A stretch of 64,000 bases of DNA from Cymbidium sinense. Lineage: Eukaryota > Streptophyta > Magnoliopsida > Asparagales > Orchidaceae. The translations under genes were made by a program, and so were the position numbers. Position 1 is the stretch's first letter; each line of letters opens with the position of its first letter. Below are positions 1 through 11,923 of the stretch, one piece after another. The DNA is taken from positions 87,684,114 to 87,748,113 of the forward strand of contig CM038228.1 in assembly GCA_021442155.1 (NCBI GenBank), read 5' to 3'. The notes beneath the pieces are model-generated. The model saw only the letters and a list, made by a program, of their open reading frames with translations. It did not search any database and was not told the DNA's origin.

Positions 1-3000
1 ATATTTTTATTAATCCTAAGTTCAAGTTAATCTTAAAGAATCTTATTTAACATGAGAGGCATCTTAAGTTTAATATAATTAAATTGCAATCACATGAAAT
101 ATGTTAAGTCATTCCTTTCCATCATATGTAACATGCATATGACTTAAGTACTTAGTATACCTATATATGCAATGTATTTTGACACACTTAAATGATTATG
201 AATGCATATATATATTTTTAATATAAAAAAGAGACTTTTATTCTCTAATCAAATACACATACATATGTATAAAAGATGTAAGCAAATATGTGTCATTGTT
301 AACCAGGGAAGTGAGATAATCAAATGACCTCTTTAAGGTTACTTAAAGCCTCGTATTCTCGGATGTCTAAACTGTATATTTGCCATCTTAAATACATATG
401 AATGTATAAATAATTATAAGAATAGAAAATCATGAAAATATTGTATTTTATTTAGTTGAATTGTTTATGTATATGAATTAAAGCTCTATCCAAATTTTAA
501 TACAAAAATATATAAGAATGAAATTAAATAAGTACGTGTCATTGTTAACCAGAGAAGTGAGATAATCAAACGACCTCCTTAAGGCTATTTAAAGCTTCGT
601 ATTCCTAGGATGTCCAGACTATATACTTATTGTCATTCTGATCCATGTAAATCTATATTTAAATATAGGAAAGAGAGCTTCATTTCACATATTATAATAT
701 AAGCATATGTAAATCCTATATGTATTCATAACTACTATCACTCCAAATATTGTTATCAAATTATAAACTTTGAAAAATAAATTTGAATTTATTTGTGATA
801 ATAGTCACACATATAATTAAATTAAGCCAACACATACAAGCTTACATAAATAAATTTATTTGATTCATTTAGATTTGAAAATATGAATGTATGAAATCAT
901 ATGACATATAACAATTTAAAATAATTAGAAAAGAATGACCAAACATAAATATATGATTCATTCAGCTACATTAATTCTTAAGGATAATCACATTAAATAA
1001 AATCACGTAAGAAAATCAAAGTTTCTTATTAATTTGATTTTTAAATTTTAATTGAACTTGAAGAAAAGAGATTATTTGTTATTTTAATCCTATTCTCATG
1101 TTGGTAATCTTAATTGGTTTAAAGAAAATAATTACATAAATTTTATGAATTAATTAAGTTAAATCATTAACCAAATCACTTAATTATCCTTTCATATGCT
1201 TCTTTAATTTAATTAATATTTAATCATAAGCACAAATGATATGAAAGTATGAATATGGATAAAAGTAAAATTGCAATGCTCGCAATTGGCTCATAATTAA
1301 AATTAATTAAATTAAAGAATCTAATTAAGTAATTTTATGATTTTCTCATACTTATGAGTTAATCATAATTTTTTTAAGGGTCTTTATATTATTAAACACA
1401 TAAAGAGGAACCCTTAATTTGATTATTTGTATTTAGTGTTTTATTTGATTTGATTCATTTATTAGAATTTGGTTAATGTCTTTGGATGATAGTTCATGTT
1501 TAATTTGATTATTAAACTTGTATGCTTAATGATTAATTAATTCAAATAAATTGAATTAAACTTAATTGACTATGTATTGAATTGATTAAGATTTATTTTA
1601 GTTTCATTTGATTTGATTTGATTTGATTATGAGTTATGATCTATTTGGTTTAAAGTTTGATAATTAATTAGGGGTCAATTTAGTTTTGTTGTTTATTGAA
1701 ATTTTAAGTGAATTCATGTGATTGAGATTCAATGCTTAATTAAGATTTAATTACATTGGTTTACTTCATATAGCTAACTAAGCTGGTTGGATAGTTTAAA
1801 GTTGGCTTATTTATTTTATTTGTTTTCTTCGATTAATGGTTATAATTCTTTGTCATTTTGATTAACTAAATTGATTATTTCCTTCGATTAATGGTTTAGT
1901 TGAATTTGATTAGGTGTTCATAATTGATTTGATTAGATAATAGAAATTTGATTAATGATTATTTCATCTAGATTGATTCATTGTAACTTAGGTTTCATTT
2001 GATTAAGTATTTGATTGTCTTAGTTTATTTAGATTAAATTTCCTTAAATAAATTTTAATTTGATTACATAATTGAATCAATTATGGTTTGATGTAATTTT
2101 TATTCTTGATTTAATTTATTCTTTAATTAGATTTGATTGATTTGTTTTATTTGATTTAATTTAAATCAATATTTTATTTTAGCTTTCATTAATATTTTTG
2201 TCCTATTTGTCTTAAGTTTATTTCATTTGATTTGACCTATATTAACTTAAGGCATTTAGGTTAAAATTTGAATTTATTTTTAAATTAGGTTGATCAGAGA
2301 TTAAAGTTTCATTGGTTTGTTTAATTATGAGTTTAATTTAAAATTTAATTAATATTTAATTGAGTTTCATTAATTTAATTAGATTTAAGTTTAGATTTAA
2401 TTTCATTTCATTTGAAGATTATGTGATATTTGCTTGACTCAAGATTTGATTGACAATTGTTTAAGTATTATTTTATTTCTAATTTTGATTTAACATTTAA
2501 ATTGTTAAGAATTTAGCTTTAATTCATTCAATTAATATTAGTTTTAATTTATTAAATCTTAACTCGAAGTATTTCTTTTAGGTTTATCAAGTTTCAGAAG
2601 ATCATATTATTTTTTAAGGATCTTGGATATTAATTGAAGTGGCCTAAGTTATTTTAAGGATTTTTATAATTTTCTAGATTTTTTAATTAATTAATTCATG
2701 AAATTAGTCATTTGAACTTTGAAATTTAATATCTCTTAATCCATTCATCATTTTGATTTTAAACTTTTATGCTACGTGCATTTTAACCTCAATTTTGATC
2801 CCTAAAAGTTTCAGATTAATCTGATTAATATTTTTAGATTAATTAATAAAATTTAGTTTTCACTAAAAACTAAATTACTCTCAAAATACCCAATAAAATT
2901 GATCTTAAGTTTATTAGGTTTTTCTCGACAGGACGAATCCAACGAGCACTTATTTAAAATTTTTTGTTGAGTATTTTATTTATGATTTTTTGAAGTTTCA

Positions 3001-5524
3001 GACAATTTTAAGCTTTTTTTTAAAAATCAGAAATTTCCTATTTTTCTATTTGATCTAGTCAGTGCCATGCGGTGCTGAGTGGGCAGACCGTTACGTGTGC
3101 CAACAGTGTATAGGTCCATGTTGACTCCACGTGGAATGAGCGGGAAATCGCGGGACCGTCCGATCATTGATCGAACGGTCCAGAATCGATCCGTTGTTTT
3201 CTAAAGGGATTTTATTCATAATATATGCTCTAATCTGGACTGTTCGTTCTAATCGAACGAAACGGACGGTCCGGAGATCATGTTCTCCGCAGCCGACGGG
3301 AAACAGAGGATAGCTTCGTTCGGTCCCGAAATTCTGACGATTCTCGCCGGATTTTCGAGCGCTTTCGATTCAGGAAGCTATGAAATAAAAATTGCAAAAG
3401 GTTTCTATGGATTTTTCCTAAGAACATTTGATTTTGTTTCACATACCGTGGAGACCTAGAGGTTAGTTACAAGATTCGGAGGTTACCTCGTCAGAGTCGT
3501 CGTCTAGCGGTTCCATTGATTCAAAAATCTTCATTGAGTGTGAAGCGAAGCTTCGGGGTGAGTATGCCCACTAGCCTCCTCTTCAGTCGCCGAGAACGTC
3601 AATGGCCACCACCCTTCGCTGGAGCTTGATGTTTCTTGGGGTTAGGGAGGTCGGGAGGAGCCAAACAATGATGGTTTCAACTCTTCTTATCATGGTGAAA
3701 GTGTGGGGATGATTTATTATGGGATTGGGATGCTCATCTCTCACTTTCACATTTAGCCACCTCTTTGCCGCCGACTTTGGCCGATCTCCGGCTTGCCTGC
3801 GGCGGGGGAATAGGGTAAAGGATCGATTCCACTCCCTCTTCCCTCTAGAACAGGTTGGTCAGTATGCTATCCCAAGAGGAGCCCTCCTTCCTCTTGGCCG
3901 TGAGCTTTCATGGAGGAGAGTCAACAATTGTTGGCTATGGGTGATTGCAAAGTTTATCCTCTCCTCATGAGAGGTCCGCAGCCAACTCAAGCCATCCCCC
4001 TAAAAGTCTAAGGATGAGGAATGGGTAGAAATTCTTCCCATATGTGCAAGATGATATGGATTGGATTTCATTCATTTATTTATCTTTGTTTTTGTTTGAT
4101 TTCCATGGTTATTCCAATTATCTCTTTCTTCCAATTAAGATGGCTACTCCTTCTATTAATGTTTGCATGCTTTATTTGACATTCATGTATTAATATATAT
4201 CATAACTATGATGAGTTGTCTTAAATGTGGTCTAAATGGGTTGGGTTGTGTCACCCAACCTCCATAAGTTTTGAAAATGAATTTAAATGATGCCAAATTG
4301 ATCTTTTTAAAGTTTCCTAAAGCTAATCAATTTGGAATACATTGAATTTGAATTGACTTGTAATTAGGTTGACTCATTTAAACTAAATGAAGCAAATTAA
4401 CTTAAAGTAGTTTAACTGGTCATCTTGAATTTATTTTGGGTTTCATTTGTGTTTGATAGACCACTTATGATGTTTAGATTTGGTTAATTTCATTTGATTT
4501 GAATTAGATTTTGAGTTTGGCTTAAATTGACCCATTTTGTCTTAAATGAATTAAGTTGAGTTTATTTGAATTAAATGATTCAATTGGTCAAATAAAAATT
4601 TATTTGAACTTCAATTATGACTAGTGAAGCATTTAGAATGATTTAGGTTTAGGCTATAGGATAAAAATTTATTTGAAGTTCAATTGGTTCACTTAAGTCA
4701 AATGATCAAATTGGTCAAATTGAATCCAAGGAGAGATTGAATTATGTTCATTTATAATTTTCAAATAATTTTGGATTTTTTATTTAAATTAATTTTTAAT
4801 TTGATTTGAATTTAGCTTAATATAGTCTATTTGGGTTTATTTGAGTTAAGTGATCAAATCAACCCACTTAAGACCTCTTTTGATTCAAATTTATTTAGAG
4901 TTATGTTTGAATATTTTCATTTGATGATTTTGAATTATTAGAGTGATTTAATTTGGCTACATTTTGATTAATTAACTTTTGAGTTAGTGGGGCTCACATG
5001 AGTCAACTCTAGGTCAAATGATCTATTTGCCACTTTTTGACAATTGACTTTTGATTTATTTTTTGGTTTGGTTTGGTTTGATTGTAGATTTTAGATAGTT
5101 TGATTGAAGAGTTGATTGATTTTGAGAAAATCAATTGAGCTTGATTTGAAATGAGGGAATTTTGACTAAGTCCATGTGATTAAATCATAGTGCTTAGGTT
5201 TAAGTTATAGATTTGATTTGGAGTTTGAATTCAATCATTTGGGTATGAATTGAGATTCAATTGGATTTGGATGAATTGAATTTGAGGTTTGGTTTAAGCT
5301 AGGGAGGTAGGCATGGATTTGATTTAGGCTATAGGATAAGTTGATCACCCTAGTCCCTAAGGCATGATCTAAACTTATGACTAATTCTCCTAAGTCTCTA
5401 GGTTTGGATTAAGTGTTTACTTAACTACTAGAAGTTTCTTATGACTAAGGAGCTCTTAATATCTAGAAGACTCCTAGATCTATGACGGGAAGATCAAATC
5501 CTCACTCCAAAAGTGAGATGAACA
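1..5524 (-). mobile_element. Repeat X copy 1 (long LTR-like element, runs off the left edge)
   Basis: The reverse complement of this region lines up along most of its length with 28472-33060. Both begin TGTT[C/G]ATCTCA, and both carry the same 'gagacttag' and 'gccttagg/gtcttagg' blocks, a TTTGA/AAATTCAA-rich stretch, a GC-rich middle (here about 3050-3900) and a 'gagccaatt' block. No protein domain is visible; the 83-codon ORF at 3719-3970 matches nothing known. The TG start and size suggest a very long LTR or a non-autonomous LTR element. It abuts an RTE fragment at 5525. Confidence 0.6.
290..640. repeat. Two imperfect direct repeats of about 100 bp inside repeat X copy 1
   Basis: The segment 290-390 (GTGTCATTGTTAACCAG...) recurs at 536-640 with a spacing of 246 bp. 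Both include 'agtgagataatcaaa' and 'ggatgtc'. I did not find this pair in the matching end of the second X copy. Confidence 0.75.
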
Positions 5525-6020
5525 AGCCTACATTCAAATCTACTTGAGGAGCATAAACACCTATAATATTGATAATCTTAATATCAACAATAATCTTTAA
5601 AGTTATACTTCTATCTCCAAATCTATTAATATTTATAATATTATCATTCAAACTTATCATCACATGTCGTCTATTTTTAATTACTTCTCGAATACCAAAG
5701 TTTAAAACCTAAACTATCAATCTCCTTGGCCTTCTCCCAAACTCATTTAGTTTCTTGAATACATAAAATATTTATCTTCTTATGAATCATAATAACTATT
5801 AATTCCATTAATTTACATATAAGAGTATCTATATTCCAAATTCATAACCTAAATTTAGTTTTAGGGACTAACTTATTTTCCCGCATCCGTCCATAATGTG
5901 GAAACCCTTGCTTATTTAACATTTCGCAGCGTCTGATGACCTCACTTTTGTATTTAGGTTTCATAAACTTTCAAGGGACGCCCTAGCATTAACACAATGT
6001 TTTAAAGGATTCATGTCATG
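5525..6020 (-). mobile_element. RTE-type LINE fragment, endonuclease region
   Basis: The reverse complement matches 53430-53940 closely: shared blocks include CATGACATGAAT, the leader 'gaaggccaaggagattgat' and 'atgctcctcaagtag'. It is the amino-terminal endonuclease region only and is cut off exactly where repeat X begins, so X probably inserted into this LINE. Confidence 0.75.
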
Positions 6021-6633
6021 ATTAATTTGACAAATTTTACACAACCCTATTCATGCATCAACTGCCTATCGCAACCCTCCACTTTTCACATCCGACATGA
6101 GACCGTCAAACGTAATGTTGTTGTCAATTGTCAACCAATAGGAAAAAAAAAATCGCAAGATCCACATCTTATTAAGACTATCATCAGATATAATCATCAT
6201 TAATTTTATCTCAACTATTGAAAGTCAACTTCTATGAATCTTAATTTTCTTTTTTTTTTCCATTGTTGCCTAAAATATCAAATATATTCTTTACAAATTA
6301 TTTTTTAACAACTATTCATACTATCTTCAATCTATCGATTTAATTCATAATCATTGATCACTAATTTTAACGACCAATCTAATGAGTGTATTTTCTATCT
6401 TCCATTATACATATTAAAAAAATTTAATTTCATTTATCTTAACTTTAAAATTGTAAATTACCTCATTATCATTGCAAGCACATCAGTCATAATGCATCTT
6501 ACCTCATAATATATGCTTCGAGAAGATTGCTTCAATCAAATAGCATGCTTTTATTCCTCAACTTGTTATATCAATCACTAAATGTCTAAAACCACTTTTA
6601 AGTTCTTCGCCCAAAACTTGCAATTTACACATT
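6021..6633. other. AT-rich spacer without recognised feature
   Basis: No coding signal or repeat could be recognised. The 61-codon ORF at 6018-6203 looks like chance. The stretch separates the LINE fragment from the 3' end of the PPR relic. Confidence 0.5.
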
Positions 6634-8989
6634 TCATTGAACTTTGTTGGTAGATAGAACTGTTCTCCAAGCCAAAGGATTCAAATTGGAAGGAACTGCA
6701 GTTTCGATGAAGTGTTCTGCTTCTCTAATCATTCCAGCAGAACTCAAAACCTCAACCATGCAAGAGTATATCTCCACTGATGGCTTTATCTTATAAACCT
6801 CGATCATGTAAATGAATAGGCGGAAAGCTTCATCAACAAGTTCCATTTGTCTGCAAGCCTTGAGTACAGACAAAATGTGTCGCAATCTGGATGCTTATCT
6901 TTCCTGATCATTTGCTGGAACTGTCTGAGAGCTTTGGATGGACAACCATGGTTTACATTTGCTGAGATTATTGACGTCCAAGAAGCTGCATTCTTCTCAG
7001 GAATTTGCTCAAACGCATTGTCAGCATCAGAGATGGTTCCACACCTAGAGTACATGTTAATGAGAGAATTGTATGTGTTTGTCTCTGAAACTAAGCCTCT
7101 TTTAATGACATAGGCATGGGCTTGAGTTCCTGCACTGAGGAACACTGGATTTGCACAAGAATCGAGAACAAAACTAGCTGATAAATGATCAAGTTTCTCG
7201 TGCGATGTTTGGATCATGTGGAACAGCCAGAGAACCATTTTATAGTCTTCAACCATTGCAAAAGCTCTAATTAGAGAAACCCAGGAGACATCAGCCTCGG
7301 GTGTCAAAGAGCTAAGTGCCACAGCTTTATATGGTTCCATGAGTCCTGTGTAGAAGTTGATGAGAGTGCTGATCACTGAAGCATGGCATCCATAGCCACT
7401 CCTGACTAAGCTGCAATGAATCTCTCTCCCGCTTCAAAGTTTTCCATCTGCCAAGCAAGCAAGGACTACAGATGTGTAAGTGAATTCATTAGCCTTGATG
7501 CAATGAAATTGCATTGCCCTGAAGAGTTCCAGAGCTTCATGGAAGTGGCCATTGAAACAGCATCCAGCTATGATTGCTGACCATGAAACAACACTTGGTT
7601 CCACAATTCCTTTGAACACCAACAGGGATAGTCGAAGCAGCCCGCATTTGGCATACATATCAATCAGCGAACTTATTATACATGGGTCCAAATTCATCCC
7701 ATGTTTCAAAATACAAGAATGAATAGCTTTTCCTGTTTCCAAATTCTTTTGTGAAGCACAAAACTTCAAAATGCTTGCAATGATAAAACTATCAAACTCT
7801 GCACCCATAGATTGGAAGTAAATGACAAGCTTAATTGGCAGCATTGCACTGCAGGCATTGTTGGGTAGCTCACAATTACTGCATTTGGTGTACATGTCAA
7901 GAAGTGCACTGTTAACATGGCAACTGAAGCCAAAACCAGCTCGAATTGCAAACCATGAATTTCCTTGCCATGGTTCAGAGCACACTGGGTTGTCACAGCT
8001 TGAAGGAGGCTGCCCTAAGTGAAATCATCACAAACAAAACCTGTTTTAATCATTTCATGAAAGAGCATGAGAGCTTCCGCTTCAAAGAGACTGCTAGCAT
8101 AGCATGAGATCACGGTGTTCCATGCAACAAGATCCCTCTCAATCATTCTGTCAAAATGCATCCTCATCAAACCCAGTTCCCCTACTCTCCCATAAAATTC
8201 CAATAGAGAGTTACCTAAAAAGCAATCTGAATCCAAACCGTACTTAACCAAACAACAATGAAACTGCATTCCAGAATAAATACAGTTCAAGTTCGCAGAA
8301 GCCATCAAACCAACGGAAAAGACAAAAGAATCAAACTCGATTCCAGCCCACGCCATCTGTTCCAAAAGCCTCAAAGCTTCATCCTCATGCCCGTTTTTCA
8401 CCAAGGCAGTAAGCATTGAGGTCCACGAAACCAAATCCGGCTGCCGAATTCCCCGAAACACGCTTCTGGAAAAACGAAGCAATCCGCAGCTGGCGTACAT
8501 AGCCACGATCCCATTTGCCACAAGCAAATCCTCAACATAACCCGATTTCAAACCAAAGCAATGCAGCTCTTTACCATGATTAGGTTCACAAAGAGAAGCG
8601 CAGATTCGGAGAACGACGGATATATCAAAAGGATCCGGGCGGAGACCTGCGGCAAAGAGACCTCTGAAGAGGGATGAGGCGTCATCGGCCGGACCGTGAA
8701 GTGCATTCCCAGACATGAGGATGGTCCAGGCGACATGTTCCGTCTCAGGCATATCATCAAACAGTTTGCGGGCGTCGCGTATCTGACCGGCGTGCGCGTG
8801 GTACCGAAGAAGGGGCAGCATGCTTTGGCCATTGAGAGAAGCTGCAGCGCTGGGATCCGGAGTAGAGATAAAGGCATTGATGGGAAGTGAATGGGTAGGA
8901 GGGTAAAGCGGTGGATTTATTCGGATTATGATGACGAGGAGAAGAGAATAGGAACAGTGGGAGGAAGCGCTGAGTGGAACAGGGCTCAT
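6634..8989 (-). pseudogene. Broken PLS-class pentatricopeptide repeat (PPR) gene
   Basis: Intact members of this family are organelle-targeted RNA-binding proteins of RNA editing and processing. The relic starts MSPVPLSASSHCSYS at 8989 and shows tandem PPR motifs such as NGIVAMYASCGLLRFSRSVF, SLIDMYAKCGLLRLSLLVF and SLINMYSRCGTISDADNAF, with GKEIHG/GREIHC linkers. The last part resembles an E motif; no DYW domain follows. The reading frame is broken by an in-frame TAG near 8015 (after DDFT), a frameshift near 7950 (within KEIHG/FAIRAGFGF), a TGA at 7434-7436 (after CLADGKL) and a frameshift near 6880. About one motif also seems missing after NSALLDMYTKC. Like most plant PPR genes it is intronless. 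Sequencing error is a less likely cause, because the HDA9 exons in the same window are clean. Confidence 0.85.
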
Positions 8990-9063
8990 GATCTGTTACA
9001 AGCATCTCTTCTTCGAGATGCGACAGAGCGTAAAAATGAGTGAAGATAAGGATTCGAAGGATA

Positions 9064-9269
9064 ACCCATAGTCTCCTAGCTCAGTTAATCAAGAATCTTC
9101 TGGATCGAGTTCGAATCCTCTCCAGGGCGGAGTCGTCTATACGGGAAAAATAAGTGAAAATCCGACAAATGTGAGTGATAAATGTAATCTTGCCGTGGAT
9201 TAATCATGTGATATCATAAAATGAGTGAGTTGTTATGTGAATATCCATTGCAAAAAAAAAAAAAAAAAA
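9064..9269 (+). mobile_element. tRNA-derived SINE with poly(A) tail and target-site duplication
   Basis: An A-box-like TAGCTCAGTTAA (about 9077) and a B box GAGTTCGAATCC (about 9107) form a Pol III-type internal promoter. The element ends in about 18 A. It is flanked by 13-bp near-direct repeats, gattcgaaggata (9051-9063) and gattctaagaata (9270-9282), 11 of 13 identical. It sits just upstream of the PPR relic's start. Confidence 0.82.
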
Positions 9270-9282
9270 GATTCTAAGAATA

Positions 9283-9744
9283 GATGTTTTGATAAGACGC
9301 ATGTTTGAATGCTGAGATCCATATTTTAAAGTGATTTTTTGTTTGGAGATATTTATATTACATATTATATGATATATTTATAATATTTTAATTTTAATAT
9401 CACATCAAAAATATCATTATTATTACTTATTTTTTTTAAAATAACTTTTTCATGTATCAATATTAAAACTATAAATATATAAAAATTATATGAAATAATT
9501 GAAAATCTTCTTTTTATTGACTTTGGCCATATGGCCAAACCTCGTGTACTTTGGCACTAAGATTAGAGTTAAATTGAGTTCGAGGAACACCGTGAATAAA
9601 ATATACATGTGCAAAAATAAATGTGTATATGCAAGCAGTGGTATGATCGATATTTAAGCTCCCATCTTATAGCCTATGAATTTGATTAAAGATAAAGTAT
9701 ATATCTTAGTATCATATTCACCTATATTCACTCCCCTCCTTCAG

Positions 9745-9798
<54 letters not shown>

Positions 9799-11700
9799 AT
9801 TTCACTTTGGCTAAACAAATAAAATTTCAAAGCCAATACTTTACTCATCAAAATAATTAATATGAAATCAATATATAAAAATAGAAAATAATAATAATTT
9901 CAATGCATTTTTCTCCTTAATTTTTTTAAATTATATTGAGTTTAGATCTAAAAAAAATAAAAGAATGGCAAATAAGGGTATAAAAAATATTACTCTTATC
10001 TATCTATCTATAATTTATCAAAAATATTGAAATAAAAAACATGATTTATTTTATTAATATCTACAAATCAAGCTATTATTATGATGCTATGGTAGCTATA
10101 AAAATACATAATGGTAGACATTATATGTTTGTGAATATATGAGTTTTTCGAAAGCATGTAGACATTTATTGCGCAAATGATTTATTTGATATTAAATTTG
10201 AAGAAAAAAAATGTTCATCAATAATTTTATGTGAGTATGTATGTAAATCCCCCATATTTTTTTCATGTGCTTCAAATAGTTCTTCATCTTCTTCAAAGAG
10301 TAGTAGCCTAAATAAACTATATATATGAGTAAAAGCCTACATCAACTTAAAATGGCATGAACAATAGCTAAACAAAGGCTATAAAATTATTGATTTCTTA
10401 CATATTTGATTTAACTAAACTAGGATCAAAATATGTTCAAATAGGCCCAACTTGTTCAATGCATCTAGCCACAACTTAACTTACCCTTTTCTTGTGTGTG
10501 ACAATGGTCACATTCAATATAGGCTCTAAGAAATGGAAATTTCAAAGCTAAACATGCCCTAGAGTTTTGTGATCAACAAGTAGCAAATTAAAACTATATC
10601 AAGAAACTCTTTTTTTTTTCTTCCATATTTGATTATCAAAGTCTAAAATTTCTCAAAATTAATATACTTTTTACAACTTATTTTATGAGTCTTCTATATA
10701 TAAATGTGTTTTTCAGAAGAGGTCGAATTTCAAATAAAACTTTGAACCTAACACTCAACATTATAGAATTTAAACGAAGAGAGCCCTAAACCTTTTCAAT
10801 ACAACTAATTTTATGAAACACTTATCATTCAATGATATTTATTCAATACATCATCATCAATAATAGAGTAGCCTAAATTGTTAATAAGACACAACCCTAG
10901 TAGTGGTTATCATTAGTTTCCTAGGCCTTTCTAAGTCCAAGCAAGTAAGTGGGTTGACCCAACTCTATGACCCATCATACACATTTTTATGATGGTATGG
11001 CTTCAATCTCTTCCACTTATTCTGGATAGACATACAATTTGCAATGAAATGTGACCAAATCTCTTTTCAAGTCTATAAATAAATTAAAATTCAATTCTTT
11101 TGAAAAAAATTCTTCACAATTTTTGAAACTTTGAGGAAGTTTCAAGTCATGCGTTTATTTATGACTCGAGAATGATCACTAACAACCATGATACTTCACT
11201 CATTACTAACACCCAATTTTGCCCATTTTGAGTATTCTTAAAAGATGACAAGCCTTAGAAGATTCCCTTGCTAAAAAGATTAAAAGAGTTTTTACATACA
11301 TTTGAACTATTACATACACACAAACTTAAATATTACTTACAAGACTCAAAAGTGATATAATTACACAAAAATGACACATTGACTTAGTTACTTGGTGAAT
11401 ACGTTAGCGTGAAAACTGGCAACAGTCTTATAAGTAATATTTAAATTTGGGATGTAAAATATGTAAATAGACATATTTCAGATGCTATATATATATATAT
11501 ATGTAAAAACCCCAAAATTAAAATGCAATATCTTACTAATGCTGATAACCGAACAGTCCCTAAATCAACTGAAGTGATTTTTCTTTTCAGTTTTGTTCAA
11601 GAATTTGCAATAAATAACATCCATAATCTGTAGCTGATATAATGCATTAGGTCTTAAATAGTCATCCACAAAGGTAGTTGAAGGTGGAACAGGTAGAAGA
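9283..11700. other. AT-rich intergenic spacer between the PPR relic and the HDA9 3' end
   Basis: No gene was recognised. Around 9390-9480 and 11404-11515 it holds fragments resembling the dispersed repeat found at 18674-18830 and 62850-62985 (a 'tatgtaaa..cccc' end and a 'catcaaaaatatca' block). A short (TA)n lies at about 11489-11503. Confidence 0.5.
9745..9798. repeat. Compound microsatellite (TC)n(TA)n
   Basis: About 40 bp of CT repeats run directly into about 14 bp of TA repeats. Confidence 0.95.
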
Positions 11701-11708
11701 ATCACGCC

Positions 11709-11714
11709 TTTATT
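11709..11714 (-). terminator. Candidate poly(A) signal of HDA9
   Basis: AATAAA on the minus strand about 135 bp after the stop codon. Plant poly(A) signals are loose, so this is only the best-looking candidate. A run of 15 T lies directly after the stop codon. Confidence 0.45.
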
Positions 11715-11848
11715 CCTCATTTCAACCAACCCAGAAAGACAAAATATTGAACAAATGGTAAAGCTTCTCTGTGATATTTTTTTCAACAAAAAAATACTAA
11801 AGCACACAAACAATAGGAAACTTCTGAAAAATGAAAAAAAAAAAAAAA

Positions 11849-11923
11849 TTACACGTTACGATGATTGTCATTGTCACCAGCATAATACTCATCGTCCCGC
11901 TGAATTTGCTTGTCTTGAGCGTG
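11849..11923 (-). CDS. HDA9: HDA9 exon 14 (residues 401-424 and stop)
   Basis: Encodes [18 protein letters not shown] followed by DNHRNV and TAA. The [11 protein letters not shown] motif is conserved in plant HDA9 tails; the last six residues diverge from the usual acidic end. If the acceptor is TTTCAG|AG the exon starts at 11925 and pairs with the earlier donor of exon 13. Either pairing keeps frame and length and changes one residue (R or Q at position 400). Confidence 0.85.
   Translation of the reverse strand, partial: HAQDKQIQRDDEYYAGDNDNHRNV

Noticed and set aside
8696..9005. Alternative ORFs overlapping the PPR relic on both strands
   Set aside because: They are shadows of the PPR frame, which alone shows repeated PPR motifs.
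9064..9135. Functional tRNA gene
   Set aside because: A and B boxes are present, but the sequence does not fold into a full cloverleaf with an acceptor stem, and it continues into a body with A-tail and target duplication, so it is a SINE.
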